53,504 nucleotides of DNA from Acidobacteriaceae bacterium (GCA_003132445.1 PKXU01000090.1:66385-119888); one strand, 5' to 3'. Shown: positions 35,527 through 45,211, counted from the first letter of the stretch. Numbers and translations are program-made. The notes: generated by a model not told the origin, from the letters alone.

Positions 35527-36918
35527 CTACAATCCATACTTCTTCATCAAATGCCGGAAAGAGCGGTAGGAGATTCCGAGAGCGTCGGCAGCCTTGGTTT
35601 GCACACCGCCGCTCTGGTTGAGCGCATTCTGCAACAGCGAGCGCTCAATGCCGGCCACGTAGCTTTCCATCCCTATGCCTTCGGGAAGAGCCACATCGCC
35701 ACAAATTTCCGGAGTTCCAGTACCAGCGGAGGCCGCCGCGGCACGTGCCTTGGGTCGTTCAGCGGGAAGCTGCACGTGCAATTCATCGGACGTTTCAAGC
35801 GCAACTGCGCGCTCCACAGTGTTTTCCAGCTGGCGAACGTTGCCCGGCCACTCGTAGCCACACAAAGAGTCGAGTGAGGGAGCGTGCACTCGCAGAATGC
35901 TGCGTCCGGCTGCGCTCGCGTATTTTTTAAGGAAGTGGTTCACCAGCAGCGGAATATCCTCGCGCCGTTCCCGCAGAGGAGGAACGCGAATCGGAATAAC
36001 ATTCAGCCGGTAGTAAAGATCCTCGCGAAAAGCGTTTTCGGCGACCGCCTTGTCGAGATCGCGGTTGGTGGCGGCGATGACGCGCACATCGATTGAAATT
36101 TCGCTAGTGCTCCCCACCGGCCGTACGGTGCGCTCCTGCAGCACGCGCAGCAACTTCACCTGCATGGCCATCGTCATTTCGCTGATTTCATCGAGAAAGA
36201 TCGTGCCGCCATCGGCGACTTCAAACAGGCCGCGCTTGTTCTGGTTCGCGCCGGTGAATGCGCCTTTCAGATAGCCGAACAGTTCGCTTTCGAGCAGGGT
36301 CTCAGGAAACGCTCCACAATTGACCGAAACGAACGCGTCCGCGGCGCGCGGAGAACATACGTGCACAGCGCGGGCGACGAGTTCTTTTCCGGTGCCGCTT
36401 TCGCCGTGGATCAAAACCGTGCTGGCGGTCGAGGAAACGGTTCGCAGCGTTTGCTTCAGTTTCTCGATCGCAGAACTGGAGCCAATGATGTTGTCGAGCG
36501 AATTGCGGGTAGCGGCGTCGCGGCGTAGAGCAAAATTCTGTTTGCTTAAATTCAGTTTCTCAACCGCGCGATTGATTGCCAGCTTGATCTCATCGACCAA
36601 TCCAGGGCTTTTCCGGATGTAGTCGCTGGCGCCTCCCGCTTTTACGGCTTCCACCGCCGCCGCATAGTCATCCACCGCGGTGATCAGGATGACGGCTGAA
36701 TCGGGCGAGACCCGGTGAGCATGACGCAGCACCTCGATGCCGTCAATGTTGGGCATCTTGATGTCGGTGATGATGACGTCATAGAGCGCACCATCAATTT
36801 TGTTTTTTGCCAGTTGCCCGGCTTGAACCGTCTCTACGCGGTGTCCCTCGCGGCGCAAAGAGATGTCGAGCATTTCACAAATAGAGCGTTCGTCATCGCA
36901 GACCAGGATGTTAGCCAC
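35527..36918 (-). CDS. Sigma-54-dependent response regulator, PilR/NtrC-like
   Basis: A roughly 463-residue activator: receiver domain with Asp52 (VIITDIKMP), central AAA+ domain with Walker A GESGTGKEL, GAFTGA loop (KGAFTGANQ) and GGTIFLDEI, and a C-terminal Fis-type helix-turn-helix (KAADALGISYRSFRHLMKKYGL). The GTG at 36918 follows a strong AGGAGG ribosome site; an upstream start would add nine residues without such a site. It overlaps the end of the PilS-like kinase by eight bases and lies at the end of a pilus gene cluster, so it is the PilR partner by context. It should act with sigma-54; I found no clear -24/-12 site upstream of pilB. Confidence 0.92.
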   Translation of the reverse strand: MANILVCDDERSICEMLDISLRREGHRVETVQAGQLAKNKIDGALYDVIITDIKMPNIDGIEVLRHAHRVSPDSAVILITAVDDYAAAVEAVKAGGASDYIRKSPGLVDEIKLAINRAVEKLNLSKQNFALRRDAATRNSLDNIIGSSSAIEKLKQTLRTVSSTASTVLIHGESGTGKELVARAVHVCSPRAADAFVSVNCGAFPETLLESELFGYLKGAFTGANQNKRGLFEVADGGTIFLDEISEMTMAMQVKLLRVLQERTVRPVGSTSEISIDVRVIAATNRDLDKAVAENAFREDLYYRLNVIPIRVPPLRERREDIPLLVNHFLKKYASAAGRSILRVHAPSLDSLCGYEWPGNVRQLENTVERAVALETSDELHVQLPAERPKARAAAASAGTGTPEICGDVALPEGIGMESYVAGIERSLLQNALNQSGGVQTKAADALGISYRSFRHLMKKYGL

Positions 36919-38599
36919 GCCCGCCTCCTGCTGCAACCAGCGCACGGGCCTGATCCGACGCCTTCACCTCCGTGGAGACAGGCTGCCCGACCTCGAGGCG
37001 GTGCAATCTCAAGACGAACGTAGTTCCCTGACCGGGCTTGGATCGCGCCCAAACCTTGCCTCCGTGCGCTTGCACAATCTGATAGACAAGCGCCAGCCCC
37101 AGGCCAGTGCCCCCTTCGAAGTTAGACTGGAAAGGTTCGAATATTTTTTCAATTTGCTGCGGGCTCATGCCCGCTCCGGTGTCCGTGAACCCGACTTGCC
37201 AGTCTTCGCCATGCGACTCCACGGCGACCGTGAGCATCCCCCCGACTTGGGAACCCTTCATCGCGCGCACGGCATTCTCACAGAAATTCCAGAACACCTG
37301 CTTGATCTTGTCGCCATCAGCCATCGTCCAAGCCTGAGCGGCGGAAAACCGGCGCGTGATCGTGATGCCGGTTTTTTCCGCCGTCATGCGATGATCCATG
37401 AGCGTGAGCGTGTCTTCCACAAGCTGAATCAGGTCAACTTTGTCGAAGTGATATTGTTTGGTGCGTGAATAGGCCAGGAAGTCGGTGATGATACTGTTGA
37501 GCCGCTGGGATTCGCGAGTGACTATATCGAGCAGGCGGCGGTGATCCTCATTCATTTCTGGGACGCCGGAGAGCATGCTGACCGAACCGGCAATCGACGT
37601 TAGTGGATTGCGGATTTCGTGCGCGATAGCTGCGGCCAGGCGTCCAACCGCCGCCAGCCGATCCTGCATCCGTACTTCCCGCTCCAGGCGCCGGATTTCA
37701 GTAAGGTCGTCGAGCACATAGACGAATCCGAGATCGCCGCGCTCCGGCACCGTGAGGGCGGCGACTCGCACCCGAACCGTTTTGCGAAATTTTGTGGGAG
37801 CATCAAAACGCACTTCCCCGTGCGCCTGTTGCCATTCCACAGTGGGCAGCGGATCGAGAAAGAGTGGTTGCACGGGCGCGCCGAACAATTCCGCCGGCGT
37901 ACGCTCCAGAAGCCGCTGCGCCGCTCCATTCACCAGTGTGATTCGCCCGTCGAGGCCAGTGGTAATCAGCCCGCTGCTGATGGAATGAATAATATTCTCG
38001 TGCAGCGCCTGCAGACTTTCGAGCGCGCCGCTGGTGTTCTTCAGCTGTACGCCCACTTGGCGCAGCTTTGCCGTCAGCAGGCCGGCGAGGTATGCCACTG
38101 CCAGAAAAGCAAAAAGATTGACGGAAATAATCCCTTGCAGCGTCTTCAAGCCAGGATGTGTGGTGCAGTACGAAGGAACCACGCCGTAGTAGTTCAGTTC
38201 CAGCACCGTACCATAAAGAATGAATGCGAGAGCTGCCATCAGTTGGGCCCAAACTCTCGGCAGCAGCACGCTTGCAACAATGATCACCAGCGGATAAAGA
38301 AAGTTTAGCGAACTGTCCCATCCCCCGGTTTCGTGGATGACAAGACTGACAAGAATCAGATCGGAAAGAAGCTGCAGCGATGCCTGCAACCGGTGCTCCT
38401 GCCACAGCGAGAGCAGCAGCACATAGAAAAGCGACAGGCTGTACCAGAAAAGAATGGTGCTGACAAACAGGCGCAAGGGCAACGGCGCCGGGGTGAACTG
38501 GGCGACCGCCAGCTCAATGCCCAGCAAAAGGGTCAGGATGAAAATTCTTACCCGAACCAGCCATACCAGCCAATTGCGCTCGTCGAACGTCGATTGCAT
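36911..38599 (-). CDS. PilS-like membrane sensor histidine kinase
   Basis: A roughly 562-residue kinase with about six membrane segments in residues 10-180, a PAS domain (about 205-310), HisKA with His327 (AIAHEIRNPLTS) and HATPase_c (GDKIKQVFWNFCENAVRA, FQSNFEGGTGLGLALV). Membrane-embedded sensors of this type are PilS-like. I chose the ATG at 38599; the longer alternative starts with TTG and adds four residues. It is 108 bases after pilC and overlaps the PilR-like gene, so it likely senses pilin or membrane state and controls pilus genes. Confidence 0.9.
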   Translation of the reverse strand: MQSTFDERNWLVWLVRVRIFILTLLLGIELAVAQFTPAPLPLRLFVSTILFWYSLSLFYVLLLSLWQEHRLQASLQLLSDLILVSLVIHETGGWDSSLNFLYPLVIIVASVLLPRVWAQLMAALAFILYGTVLELNYYGVVPSYCTTHPGLKTLQGIISVNLFAFLAVAYLAGLLTAKLRQVGVQLKNTSGALESLQALHENIIHSISSGLITTGLDGRITLVNGAAQRLLERTPAELFGAPVQPLFLDPLPTVEWQQAHGEVRFDAPTKFRKTVRVRVAALTVPERGDLGFVYVLDDLTEIRRLEREVRMQDRLAAVGRLAAAIAHEIRNPLTSIAGSVSMLSGVPEMNEDHRRLLDIVTRESQRLNSIITDFLAYSRTKQYHFDKVDLIQLVEDTLTLMDHRMTAEKTGITITRRFSAAQAWTMADGDKIKQVFWNFCENAVRAMKGSQVGGMLTVAVESHGEDWQVGFTDTGAGMSPQQIEKIFEPFQSNFEGGTGLGLALVYQIVQAHGGKVWARSKPGQGTTFVLRLHRLEVGQPVSTEVKASDQARALVAAGGGRG

Positions 38600-38640
38600 G
38601 GAGAAGACCAAAGTTTCAAGGTTTCTAAGTTTCAGTGCTT

Positions 38641-38688
38641 CAAGGTTTCAAAGTTTCCCGGATTGCTCCCTGAAACTTTGAAACCTTG
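38641..38688. terminator. Perfect 17-bp inverted repeat between pilC and pilS-like
   Basis: CAAGGTTTCAAAGTTTC (38641-38657) pairs with GAAACTTTGAAACCTTG (38672-38688), with a 14-base loop. The flanks carry further GTTTC and TTTCAAGG units. It can attenuate transcription from pilC into the kinase gene or protect the pilC mRNA end. No T-run follows on the minus strand. Confidence 0.5.
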
Positions 38689-38707
38689 TTACTTTGAAAC
38701 CTGTCTT

Positions 38708-39916
38708 TTAGCCAGCCAGTTTGGCGATCATGGCGAACAGCGGCATGTACAGCGAAATAACGATGCCGCCGATCATGATGCCCAAACTTCCGATAATGAA
38801 CGGTTCCAACATAGCCAGCATGTCTTTAGTGGCAGCATCGACCTCTTCTTCGTAGAAGTCAGCAATTTTTTGCAGCATCGAATCCATCGCGCCCGTGGCC
38901 TCGCCGACTCCGATCATCTGCGTCACCATGTTCGGAAACACACCGCACTCGCGTAAGGGGTCAACGATGGTGCGACCTTCTTCGATGGCCTTGCGTACTT
39001 TCATCAAAGCCTCTTCCAGCACAGCATTGCCGGAAGTTTTCGCTGTGATCGTCAAGCCTTCGAGAATCGGCACGCCCGAGGTGATCAGGGTGCCCAGGGT
39101 CCGGGTGAAACGGCCCACAGCGATTTTGCGCAGCAGTGATCCGATCACCGGAATGTGCAACAGGATTTTGTCAAAGTAGTAGCGGCCTTTGGGATGCTTG
39201 CGAATCTGACCCACGCCAAAGAACACGGCGAAGCCAAGCACGAAGACCACCCACCAAAAATCCTGCACGAAACCGCTCATTCCCATGACGATGCGCGTGG
39301 GCAGAGGCAGATTCACGCCCAGTCCGGCAAACAGGTTAGAGAAGATTGGCACCACCCATTTGAGCAGCGCGCCGACAATCAACACCGCCATGCTGACTAC
39401 GGCCACGGGATAGATCAATGCTGATTTTACGGCCGCTCTCAAACGCACGGCCTTTTCCACGTAGGTGGCCAGGCGCTGCAAGATGATGTCAAGAATACCG
39501 CCGGTTTCGCCGGCCTCCATCATGTTCGTGGTCAGGTCATCGAAAACCACAGGATAGTCGCGCATGGCATTGGCAAGGGTTGAGCCGCCTTCCACCGTGG
39601 TGCGCACGCCCGTCAAAATCTTCTGGAAGGACTGGCTTTCCTGGTTGGCCGCCAGAATCTCCAGACACTGTACGAGCGGCAACCCGGCATCGATCATCAC
39701 CGAAAACTGGCGGAAGAAAATCGCAAGTTCTTTGGTGCCGACCTTGCCTGAGCCGAAGGTAGGCATTGAGAACTCTTTGCCCTTTTCGCGTATCGATCCC
39801 GGCGTGATGCGCTCGCGGCGCAATGCCTGGGACAAGGCCTGTTTATTGGCGGCCATGCGCTCCCCGGAAATCTTCTGCCCGGATGCATCCTTGCCGGAAA
39901 ATGTAAAAACTGGCAT
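38708..39916 (-). CDS. pilC: Type IV pilus inner-membrane platform protein PilC
   Basis: A 402-residue protein of the GspF/PilC family, the inner-membrane platform for the pilus motor. It has the N-terminal segment VFTFSGKDASGQKISGE, two cytoplasmic GspF repeats (about 70-190 and 270-390) and three transmembrane segments. It is full length. It lies 67 bases downstream of pilT on the same strand. Confidence 0.95.
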   Translation of the reverse strand: MPVFTFSGKDASGQKISGERMAANKQALSQALRRERITPGSIREKGKEFSMPTFGSGKVGTKELAIFFRQFSVMIDAGLPLVQCLEILAANQESQSFQKILTGVRTTVEGGSTLANAMRDYPVVFDDLTTNMMEAGETGGILDIILQRLATYVEKAVRLRAAVKSALIYPVAVVSMAVLIVGALLKWVVPIFSNLFAGLGVNLPLPTRIVMGMSGFVQDFWWVVFVLGFAVFFGVGQIRKHPKGRYYFDKILLHIPVIGSLLRKIAVGRFTRTLGTLITSGVPILEGLTITAKTSGNAVLEEALMKVRKAIEEGRTIVDPLRECGVFPNMVTQMIGVGEATGAMDSMLQKIADFYEEEVDAATKDMLAMLEPFIIGSLGIMIGGIVISLYMPLFAMIAKLAG

Positions 39917-39983
39917 GTTAGCTTCTCCTCACTTGCGTGTCTGCTCGATGAAAACTTTTTTCTCAAAGCTGCTTGCATTCGCT

Positions 39984-41120
39984 CTAGTGCTTGGCCGGTG
40001 CGGCGCCTCTGGCTAGAGTTGTTCCCGCCGCGGTGGGACGATTGATCAGACTTGCGCCGCGGTTAATCATTTCCTGCAATTCGTCCGTATTGCTGGAGCG
40101 GGCCATGGCTGTTTCGATTGAAATCTGTTTCTGGAAGTAAGCCGCCGCCAGCGACTGGTTGAATGTCTGCATGCCAAATTTTTCCTGCCCCGATTGCATG
40201 GAGGAATAAATCTGGTGAATCTTGTCTTCGCGAATCAGGTTACGGACGGCAGCGTTGGGTATCAGAATCTCCATGATCATGGCGCGGCCTTTGCCGTTAA
40301 TGGTCGGCAGCAGGCTTTGGCACATGATGCCTTCCAGAACCAGCGACAACTGCGCCCGAATTTGCGGCTGCTGGTGCGCCGGGAAGACGTCAATAATGCG
40401 GTTGATGGTGGAAGTCGCGGAGTTGGTGTGCAGCGTTCCGAACGTTAAGTGACCGGTCTCGGCAATGCGCAGCGCCGACTCGATGGTTTCCAGATCGCGC
40501 ATTTCGCCGATCAGCACGACGTCGGGATCTTCACGAAGCGCGGCGCGCAAGGCGTCGCCGAAGCTCTTGGTGTCGGCATGAAGTTCGCGCTGATTCACCA
40601 CGCAGTTCTTGTTCATGTGCACAAATTCGATCGGGTCTTCGATGGTCAGAATGTGGTCATGGCGCTCGCTGTTAATTTTGTCGATCATGGCCGCGAGCGT
40701 GGTAGATTTACCCGACCCGGTCGGCCCCGTAACCAGCACCAGACCGCGCGGTTTATCGCACAACTTGCTCACCACCGGCGCCAAGCCAAGCTGGTTGAAT
40801 GACTTGATTTCGAACGGAATCACACGAAAAACCGCAGCCGTGGCTCCGCGCTGATTGAAGACGTTAGCGCGGAAACGGGCCAGTCCTTTCAATCCGAAGG
40901 AGAAATCCAGCTCAAGGCTTTCTTCGAAACGGTGTTTCTGTGAATCGGTCATGACGCTGTAGGCCAACTGCTTAGTCTCGGCTGGCGTCATTTGCGGCAA
41001 ATCGAGCGGCACCAAGTGTCCGTGCACACGAATCTGCGGCGGCGAGTTCGTAGTGATGTGCAGATCGCTGCCGTTCATCTCCAGCATTCTCTTGAGCAGA
41101 TCGCTTAACGACAGACCCAT
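39984..41120 (-). CDS. pilT: Pilus retraction ATPase PilT
   Basis: A 378-residue hexameric ATPase that depolymerises type IV pili and drives twitching. Walker A is GPTGSGKSTT, with the Asp-box region ILTIEDPIEFVH, Walker B VVLIGEMRDLETI and His box TGHLTFGTLHTNSA. The C-terminal tail is longer and Ala-rich. It follows pilB by 55 bases in the same operon. Confidence 0.97.
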   Translation of the reverse strand: MGLSLSDLLKRMLEMNGSDLHITTNSPPQIRVHGHLVPLDLPQMTPAETKQLAYSVMTDSQKHRFEESLELDFSFGLKGLARFRANVFNQRGATAAVFRVIPFEIKSFNQLGLAPVVSKLCDKPRGLVLVTGPTGSGKSTTLAAMIDKINSERHDHILTIEDPIEFVHMNKNCVVNQRELHADTKSFGDALRAALREDPDVVLIGEMRDLETIESALRIAETGHLTFGTLHTNSATSTINRIIDVFPAHQQPQIRAQLSLVLEGIMCQSLLPTINGKGRAMIMEILIPNAAVRNLIREDKIHQIYSSMQSGQEKFGMQTFNQSLAAAYFQKQISIETAMARSSNTDELQEMINRGASLINRPTAAGTTLARGAAPAKH

Positions 41121-41175
41121 TTGAAATTCCTTCCCTTTCCGGTGCTGCTTTTTGGATGGCTACATTACTTTCAAA

Positions 41176-42894
41176 TCAATGAATGGTTTCGCGCGCCACT
41201 TCTTCCAGCGTGGTCATGCCTGCCGCAACTTTGATCAATCCACTGCGCCGCAGCGTAATCATGCCGCGCTCGATGGCCTTTTTCTTCAGTTCCACCGCCG
41301 ACGCGCCCACCAGAACAAGTTCCCGGATCTCATCGTCGACTTCCATCACTTCATACAAACCGCAGCGGCCCTTGTAGCCGGTGTTATTGCACACGCCGCA
41401 GCCCTTGCCCTTCTGAATTTTTACGGTCTTGGATTCTTCGGAAGTGAAGCCCGCGTCGAGCAAAGTTTGCGGCGGTACGTCCACCACTTCGATGCAGTCT
41501 TTGCAAATGCGCCGAACCAGACGCTGCGCGCAGATCAGATGGACTGACGTGGCTACCAGGAATGGTTCAATACCCATGTTCATCAGACGGGTGATTGTTT
41601 CCGGAGCGCCGTTGGTATGGAGCGTAGAGAGCACAAGGTGGCCGGTGAGCGCGGCCTTGATGGCAATTTCCGCGGTTTCAAAGTCTCGGATTTCGCCGAC
41701 CAGAATGATGTTGGGATCTTGCCGCAGAAACGATCGCAGAGCAGCGGCAAAGTTCAATCCGATCTGCTCTTTCATCTGCACCTGGTTGACGCCGCCCAAT
41801 TGGAATTCGACCGGATCTTCCGCCGTCATGATGTTGGTATCGGGCTGGTTCAAACGTGAGATAGCCGAATACAGCGTATTGGTTTTGCCCGACCCGGTTG
41901 GCCCTGTAACCAGCACCATGCCGTACGGTTTCAAAATCGCTTTCTCAAATTTCACTAGCGACTCGGCTTCGAAGCCGAGTTTGGTCATGTCGAGACGCAG
42001 GTTCTCTTTGTCGAGCAGCCGAAGCACGATCTTCTCGCCCCACAATGTTGGTAGAGTGCTGACGCGGAAGTCGAGCTGCTTCTTGCGGCCTCCAATATTC
42101 ATCTTCAGCATGATGCGGCCGTCCTGCGGCAGCCGCTTCTCGCTGATGTCGAGCTTGGACATAATTTTTAGGCGCGACGTAATCGCATCTTTCAACTTCA
42201 ACGGCGGAGACATGATCGACTGCAGCACGCCGTCAATACGGAAGCGGACGCGGAATTCCTTTTCGTAAGGCTCGATGTGAATGTCGCTGGCGCCCCGCTT
42301 CACTGCGTCGCCCAAGACAACGTTGACCAGCTTGACTACGGGAGCTTCGTCGGCCGCCTTTTCCAGTTCGGCCAGCTCCATCTGCGACTCTTCGGATTGC
42401 AGTTCGACGTCGCTCTCGTTCATCTCCGACATCGACTGCATTACAGTCTCGAGATCTTCTTCCTTGGTTCCGGCCCCGTATGCCTTTTCTATCCCCGCCA
42501 GAATCGAGCTCTCCGACGCCACTACCGGCTCGATATTGAAGCCCGTCATGAACTTGATATCGTCCATGGCAAATACGTTGGTGGGGTCAACCATCGCGAT
42601 CGTCAGGGATGCGCCAACTCGGCTTAAGGGAAGAATCTGGTATCGCTTGGCCGTTTCGAACGGTATGAGCTTGACAACTGCGGCATCGATCTCGAAGTAG
42701 GAAAGGTTAATGGCAGGGACGCCATATTGGCGGGAGAGAAAATTGGTAACGTCTTCGTCGGTGAGAAAACCAAGCTTCACCAGGGCGGACCCCAGGCGGC
42801 AGCTTTGTTCTTTCTGCACCTTATTCGCTTGTTCCAACTGCTCGGGGGTTATGATCTTCTCTTTGACGAGAAGGTCACCCAGCCGTTGAGACAT
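41176..42894 (-). CDS. pilB: Pilus assembly ATPase PilB
   Basis: A roughly 572-residue GspE/PilB ATPase that powers pilus extension. The N-terminal MshEN-type domain (RLGDLLVKEKIITPEQLEQA) may bind cyclic di-GMP in related proteins. The ATPase domain has Walker A GPTGSGKTNT, AEDPVEFQ, LVGEIRDFETAEIA and TGHLVLSTLHTNGA. A tetra-cysteine zinc site is present (CKDC ... CGVC). I chose the ATG at 42894, which follows TAGGAGATC; a longer frame would add 36 unrelated residues. First gene of the pilB-pilT-pilC-pilS-pilR set. Confidence 0.96.
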   Translation of the reverse strand: MSQRLGDLLVKEKIITPEQLEQANKVQKEQSCRLGSALVKLGFLTDEDVTNFLSRQYGVPAINLSYFEIDAAVVKLIPFETAKRYQILPLSRVGASLTIAMVDPTNVFAMDDIKFMTGFNIEPVVASESSILAGIEKAYGAGTKEEDLETVMQSMSEMNESDVELQSEESQMELAELEKAADEAPVVKLVNVVLGDAVKRGASDIHIEPYEKEFRVRFRIDGVLQSIMSPPLKLKDAITSRLKIMSKLDISEKRLPQDGRIMLKMNIGGRKKQLDFRVSTLPTLWGEKIVLRLLDKENLRLDMTKLGFEAESLVKFEKAILKPYGMVLVTGPTGSGKTNTLYSAISRLNQPDTNIMTAEDPVEFQLGGVNQVQMKEQIGLNFAAALRSFLRQDPNIILVGEIRDFETAEIAIKAALTGHLVLSTLHTNGAPETITRLMNMGIEPFLVATSVHLICAQRLVRRICKDCIEVVDVPPQTLLDAGFTSEESKTVKIQKGKGCGVCNNTGYKGRCGLYEVMEVDDEIRELVLVGASAVELKKKAIERGMITLRRSGLIKVAAGMTTLEEVARETIH

Positions 42895-42925
42895 ACCCAG
42901 ATCTCCTATCCACGTGGGTGGACCG

Positions 42926-43013
42926 ATGCCTAGCACTCGTGCAGGCATAGCGCAAAGGCCGCCCATGATCGGGAGAGATGCAGCTCGTTCGCGTTGACAC
43001 AAATTGTCAACGC
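42926..43013. promoter_or_regulatory. Divergent control region of pilB with a 23-bp palindrome
   Basis: GCGTTGACA-CAAAT-TGTCAACGC at 42991-43013 is a perfect 9-bp inverted repeat with a TTGACA -35-like box on each strand. A second imperfect hairpin, ATGCCTAGCAC/GTGCAGGCAT, lies at 42926-42948 in the pilB leader. The first may be an operator for a dimeric regulator controlling pilB and/or the glycosylase gene. The remainder of the 42895-43186 spacer shows no gene. Confidence 0.5.
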
Positions 43014-43186
43014 AAGTGGATTACTTCACCAGTAACTTTAGTACTTGCACCTGAAGCGAAGTTTCAGCATCAGAGACGTGTTTGCGCTCAACCCCGCGCC
43101 AAATGCGACTTTTTCGGCAGCGCAGGGATGTTTTTCCCGCCCCAGTACATGCACTTCGGTAAGTTCGAGTCAGCATTCTGGAGAGC

Positions 43187-44026
43187 GTGAATTCGCTCGC
43201 GAAGCGCCTTCTATTAGACTCAAAACAGGGAATTCTTATCTTGTCGCCAGCTCAAGAAGAAAAACGGAACCAACTGCTGCAGTACTATTCCGCACTCTAT
43301 CGCGTGTGGGGACCGCAACACTGGTGGCCGGCACAATCGCGCTTCGAGGTCATCGTGGGCGCCTATTTAACGCAAAACACAGCATGGACCAATGTTGAAC
43401 TCGCGTTGGCAAACTTACGCGAGGCGGATCTTTTAAGCGTCGAGGGGATTCGAAAAGTCTCTCTTGGAAAGCTCCAGAGCCTGATTCGCCCGTCCGGATA
43501 TTTTCGACAAAAAGCGGTCCGGCTCAAAACCTTCGTCGCTTTTCTGGATGAGAAATACGGCGGCCTTCTCGATCGATTGTTCGCTCAACCCACTCTCCAA
43601 ATTCGCGAAGAACTCCTTAACTTAAGCGGCGTCGGCCCCGAGACGGCCGATTCGATTCTTCTCTACGCGGGAAATCATCCCGTATTTGTGGTGGACGCCT
43701 ACACGCGGAGAATTCTCGACAGGCATTGCATTCTGCCGGGGAAAGCAGATTACGAAGAAATTCGCGAGCTGTTTCAGCGGGCGCTGGAACCGGCAATTCG
43801 CCAGCAGGAATTCATGCTTGCCAATGGCGCCCCAATGCTGGAAGCGGGCTTCCGTGGCACTGCCCATCCGCCATCGGTAATGAGCACTTCTGCGCGCACC
43901 GCGCTGGTGCAGGTCTACAACGAAATGCATGGGCTCATCGTGGGCGTAGGAAAAAACTATTGCAAGAAATCACAGCCTAAGTGTGACGATTGTCCTTTAC
44001 AGCGTTTTCTGCCGGGCGTTAAGTGA
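43187..44026 (+). CDS. HhH-GPD DNA glycosylase, MagIII/endonuclease III-like
   Basis: A 279-residue base-excision repair glycosylase. Residues 40-215 form the HhH-GPD domain: SRFEVIVGAYLTQNTAWTNVELAL, the hairpin LNLSGVGPETADSILLYA and the catalytic Asp in FVVDAYTRRIL. The Nth lysine in the hairpin is replaced by Glu (GVGPETAD), as in monofunctional 3-methyladenine glycosylases of the MagIII type, so it is probably not an AP lyase. Near the C-terminus CKKSQPKCDDC gives three cysteines with Fe-S spacing, but the fourth of the usual cluster is missing (the chain continues PLQRFLPGVK). Divergent from pilB. Confidence 0.85.
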   Translation: MNSLAKRLLLDSKQGILILSPAQEEKRNQLLQYYSALYRVWGPQHWWPAQSRFEVIVGAYLTQNTAWTNVELALANLREADLLSVEGIRKVSLGKLQSLIRPSGYFRQKAVRLKTFVAFLDEKYGGLLDRLFAQPTLQIREELLNLSGVGPETADSILLYAGNHPVFVVDAYTRRILDRHCILPGKADYEEIRELFQRALEPAIRQQEFMLANGAPMLEAGFRGTAHPPSVMSTSARTALVQVYNEMHGLIVGVGKNYCKKSQPKCDDCPLQRFLPGVK

Positions 44027-44080
44027 TTTAGGCTGATTGGGTTAATCCCAAAAGGCGAAATTCGTAAAGATAGGCAGGCG

Positions 44081-45157
44081 ATGTTCCGACCGTGGCACCA
44101 ATTCTGTTTGCTCGCCGCGCTTGTGGCCGGAACCTCAGCGGCAGTGGCGCCTGCGATCACGTTGCGGCAAGCCGCCGATCCATCGCATGTGCTGATCGGC
44201 ACGGCTGTTCGACCCTCTTTGCTTTCCGAAGGTGCCTATGCGGCGACGCTGGCTCGTGAATTTAACATGATCGAACCAGAAGATGCGATGAAATGGTGGG
44301 TCACACGGCCCAATGCCGGCACATTTGACTTTGGTCCGGGCGACGAAGTGGCTCGCTTCGCGAAGGATCATGGAATGAAAGTCCGCGGTCATTGCCTGGT
44401 CTGGGATCACAACAATCCCGATTGGCTTGTGCATGGGGACTTCACACCCGCCGAGTTGTCGAACTTGTTGCGGCAGCACATTACCACCGTCATGAAACAT
44501 TACGCCGGCCAGGTCTTCGCCTGGGACGTTGTCAACGAGGCTCTGGACGAGAACGGCCAGGTCAAGAATTCTCTTTGGTATGACGAGCCCGGCATTGGAC
44601 TGTCCAAGAAAGGCACCGCCTATATCGAGCAGGCTTTTCGCTGGGCCCATGATGCTGACCCGCAGGCGCTGCTCTTTTACAACGAAGCCGAGAGCGAGGG
44701 ACTCAATCGCAAGTCAGACGCGATTTACGCGATGGTGAAAGATTTCAAACGTCGCCGTGTTCCGATAGACGGAGTTGGTTTGCAATTACACATCTCGCAG
44801 CTTGATTTCGACACCACTGCGCTCGCGGCCAATATTGCGCGCCTCACTGCGCTGGGTGTTCAAGTTCACATCACGGAGCTCGACGTGTCTCTGCCACTCG
44901 GCGCTGGCGGCGTTGCGGGCAAAGACGATCTTCAGCGCCAGGCCGAGGTGTATCGTAGCGTCGTGCATGCGTGCTTGCAAAATCCCGGCTGCACCGCGAT
45001 TCAGACCTGGGGATTTACTGATAAATATTCGTGGATCGGATCGCACTCTCGCGGCACGCGTGGCGCAGCGCTGCCGTTTGACCGAGCCTATAGACCCAAA
45101 CCTGCTTACAACGCAATATTGCAAGAACTTTCGCAGCCCAAGAATGGGACACAATGA
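44081..45157 (+). CDS. Secreted GH10 endo-1,4-beta-xylanase
   Basis: A 358-residue exported xylanase (signal peptide about 1-21, ending TSAAVA). The GH10 barrel shows MIEPEDAMKWW, RGHCLVWDHNNPDW, the acid/base Glu153 in FAWDVVNEAL and the nucleophile Glu266 in VHITELDVS. It hydrolyses xylan backbones in plant cell walls. Single domain, no carbohydrate-binding module. It begins 54 bases after the glycosylase gene and is followed by a repeat-derived hairpin. Confidence 0.95.
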   Translation: MFRPWHQFCLLAALVAGTSAAVAPAITLRQAADPSHVLIGTAVRPSLLSEGAYAATLAREFNMIEPEDAMKWWVTRPNAGTFDFGPGDEVARFAKDHGMKVRGHCLVWDHNNPDWLVHGDFTPAELSNLLRQHITTVMKHYAGQVFAWDVVNEALDENGQVKNSLWYDEPGIGLSKKGTAYIEQAFRWAHDADPQALLFYNEAESEGLNRKSDAIYAMVKDFKRRRVPIDGVGLQLHISQLDFDTTALAANIARLTALGVQVHITELDVSLPLGAGGVAGKDDLQRQAEVYRSVVHACLQNPGCTAIQTWGFTDKYSWIGSHSRGTRGAALPFDRAYRPKPAYNAILQELSQPKNGTQ

Positions 45158-45211
45158 GCGCGATCGCTCGGCTGAGCAAACGTGCGCATCCGGCGCTGAG
45201 GCTCTCCGCGC

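Noticed and set aside
42895..43186. Sigma-54 promoter for pilB
   Set aside because: I looked for TGGCAC-N5-TTGC on the minus strand and found no acceptable match.
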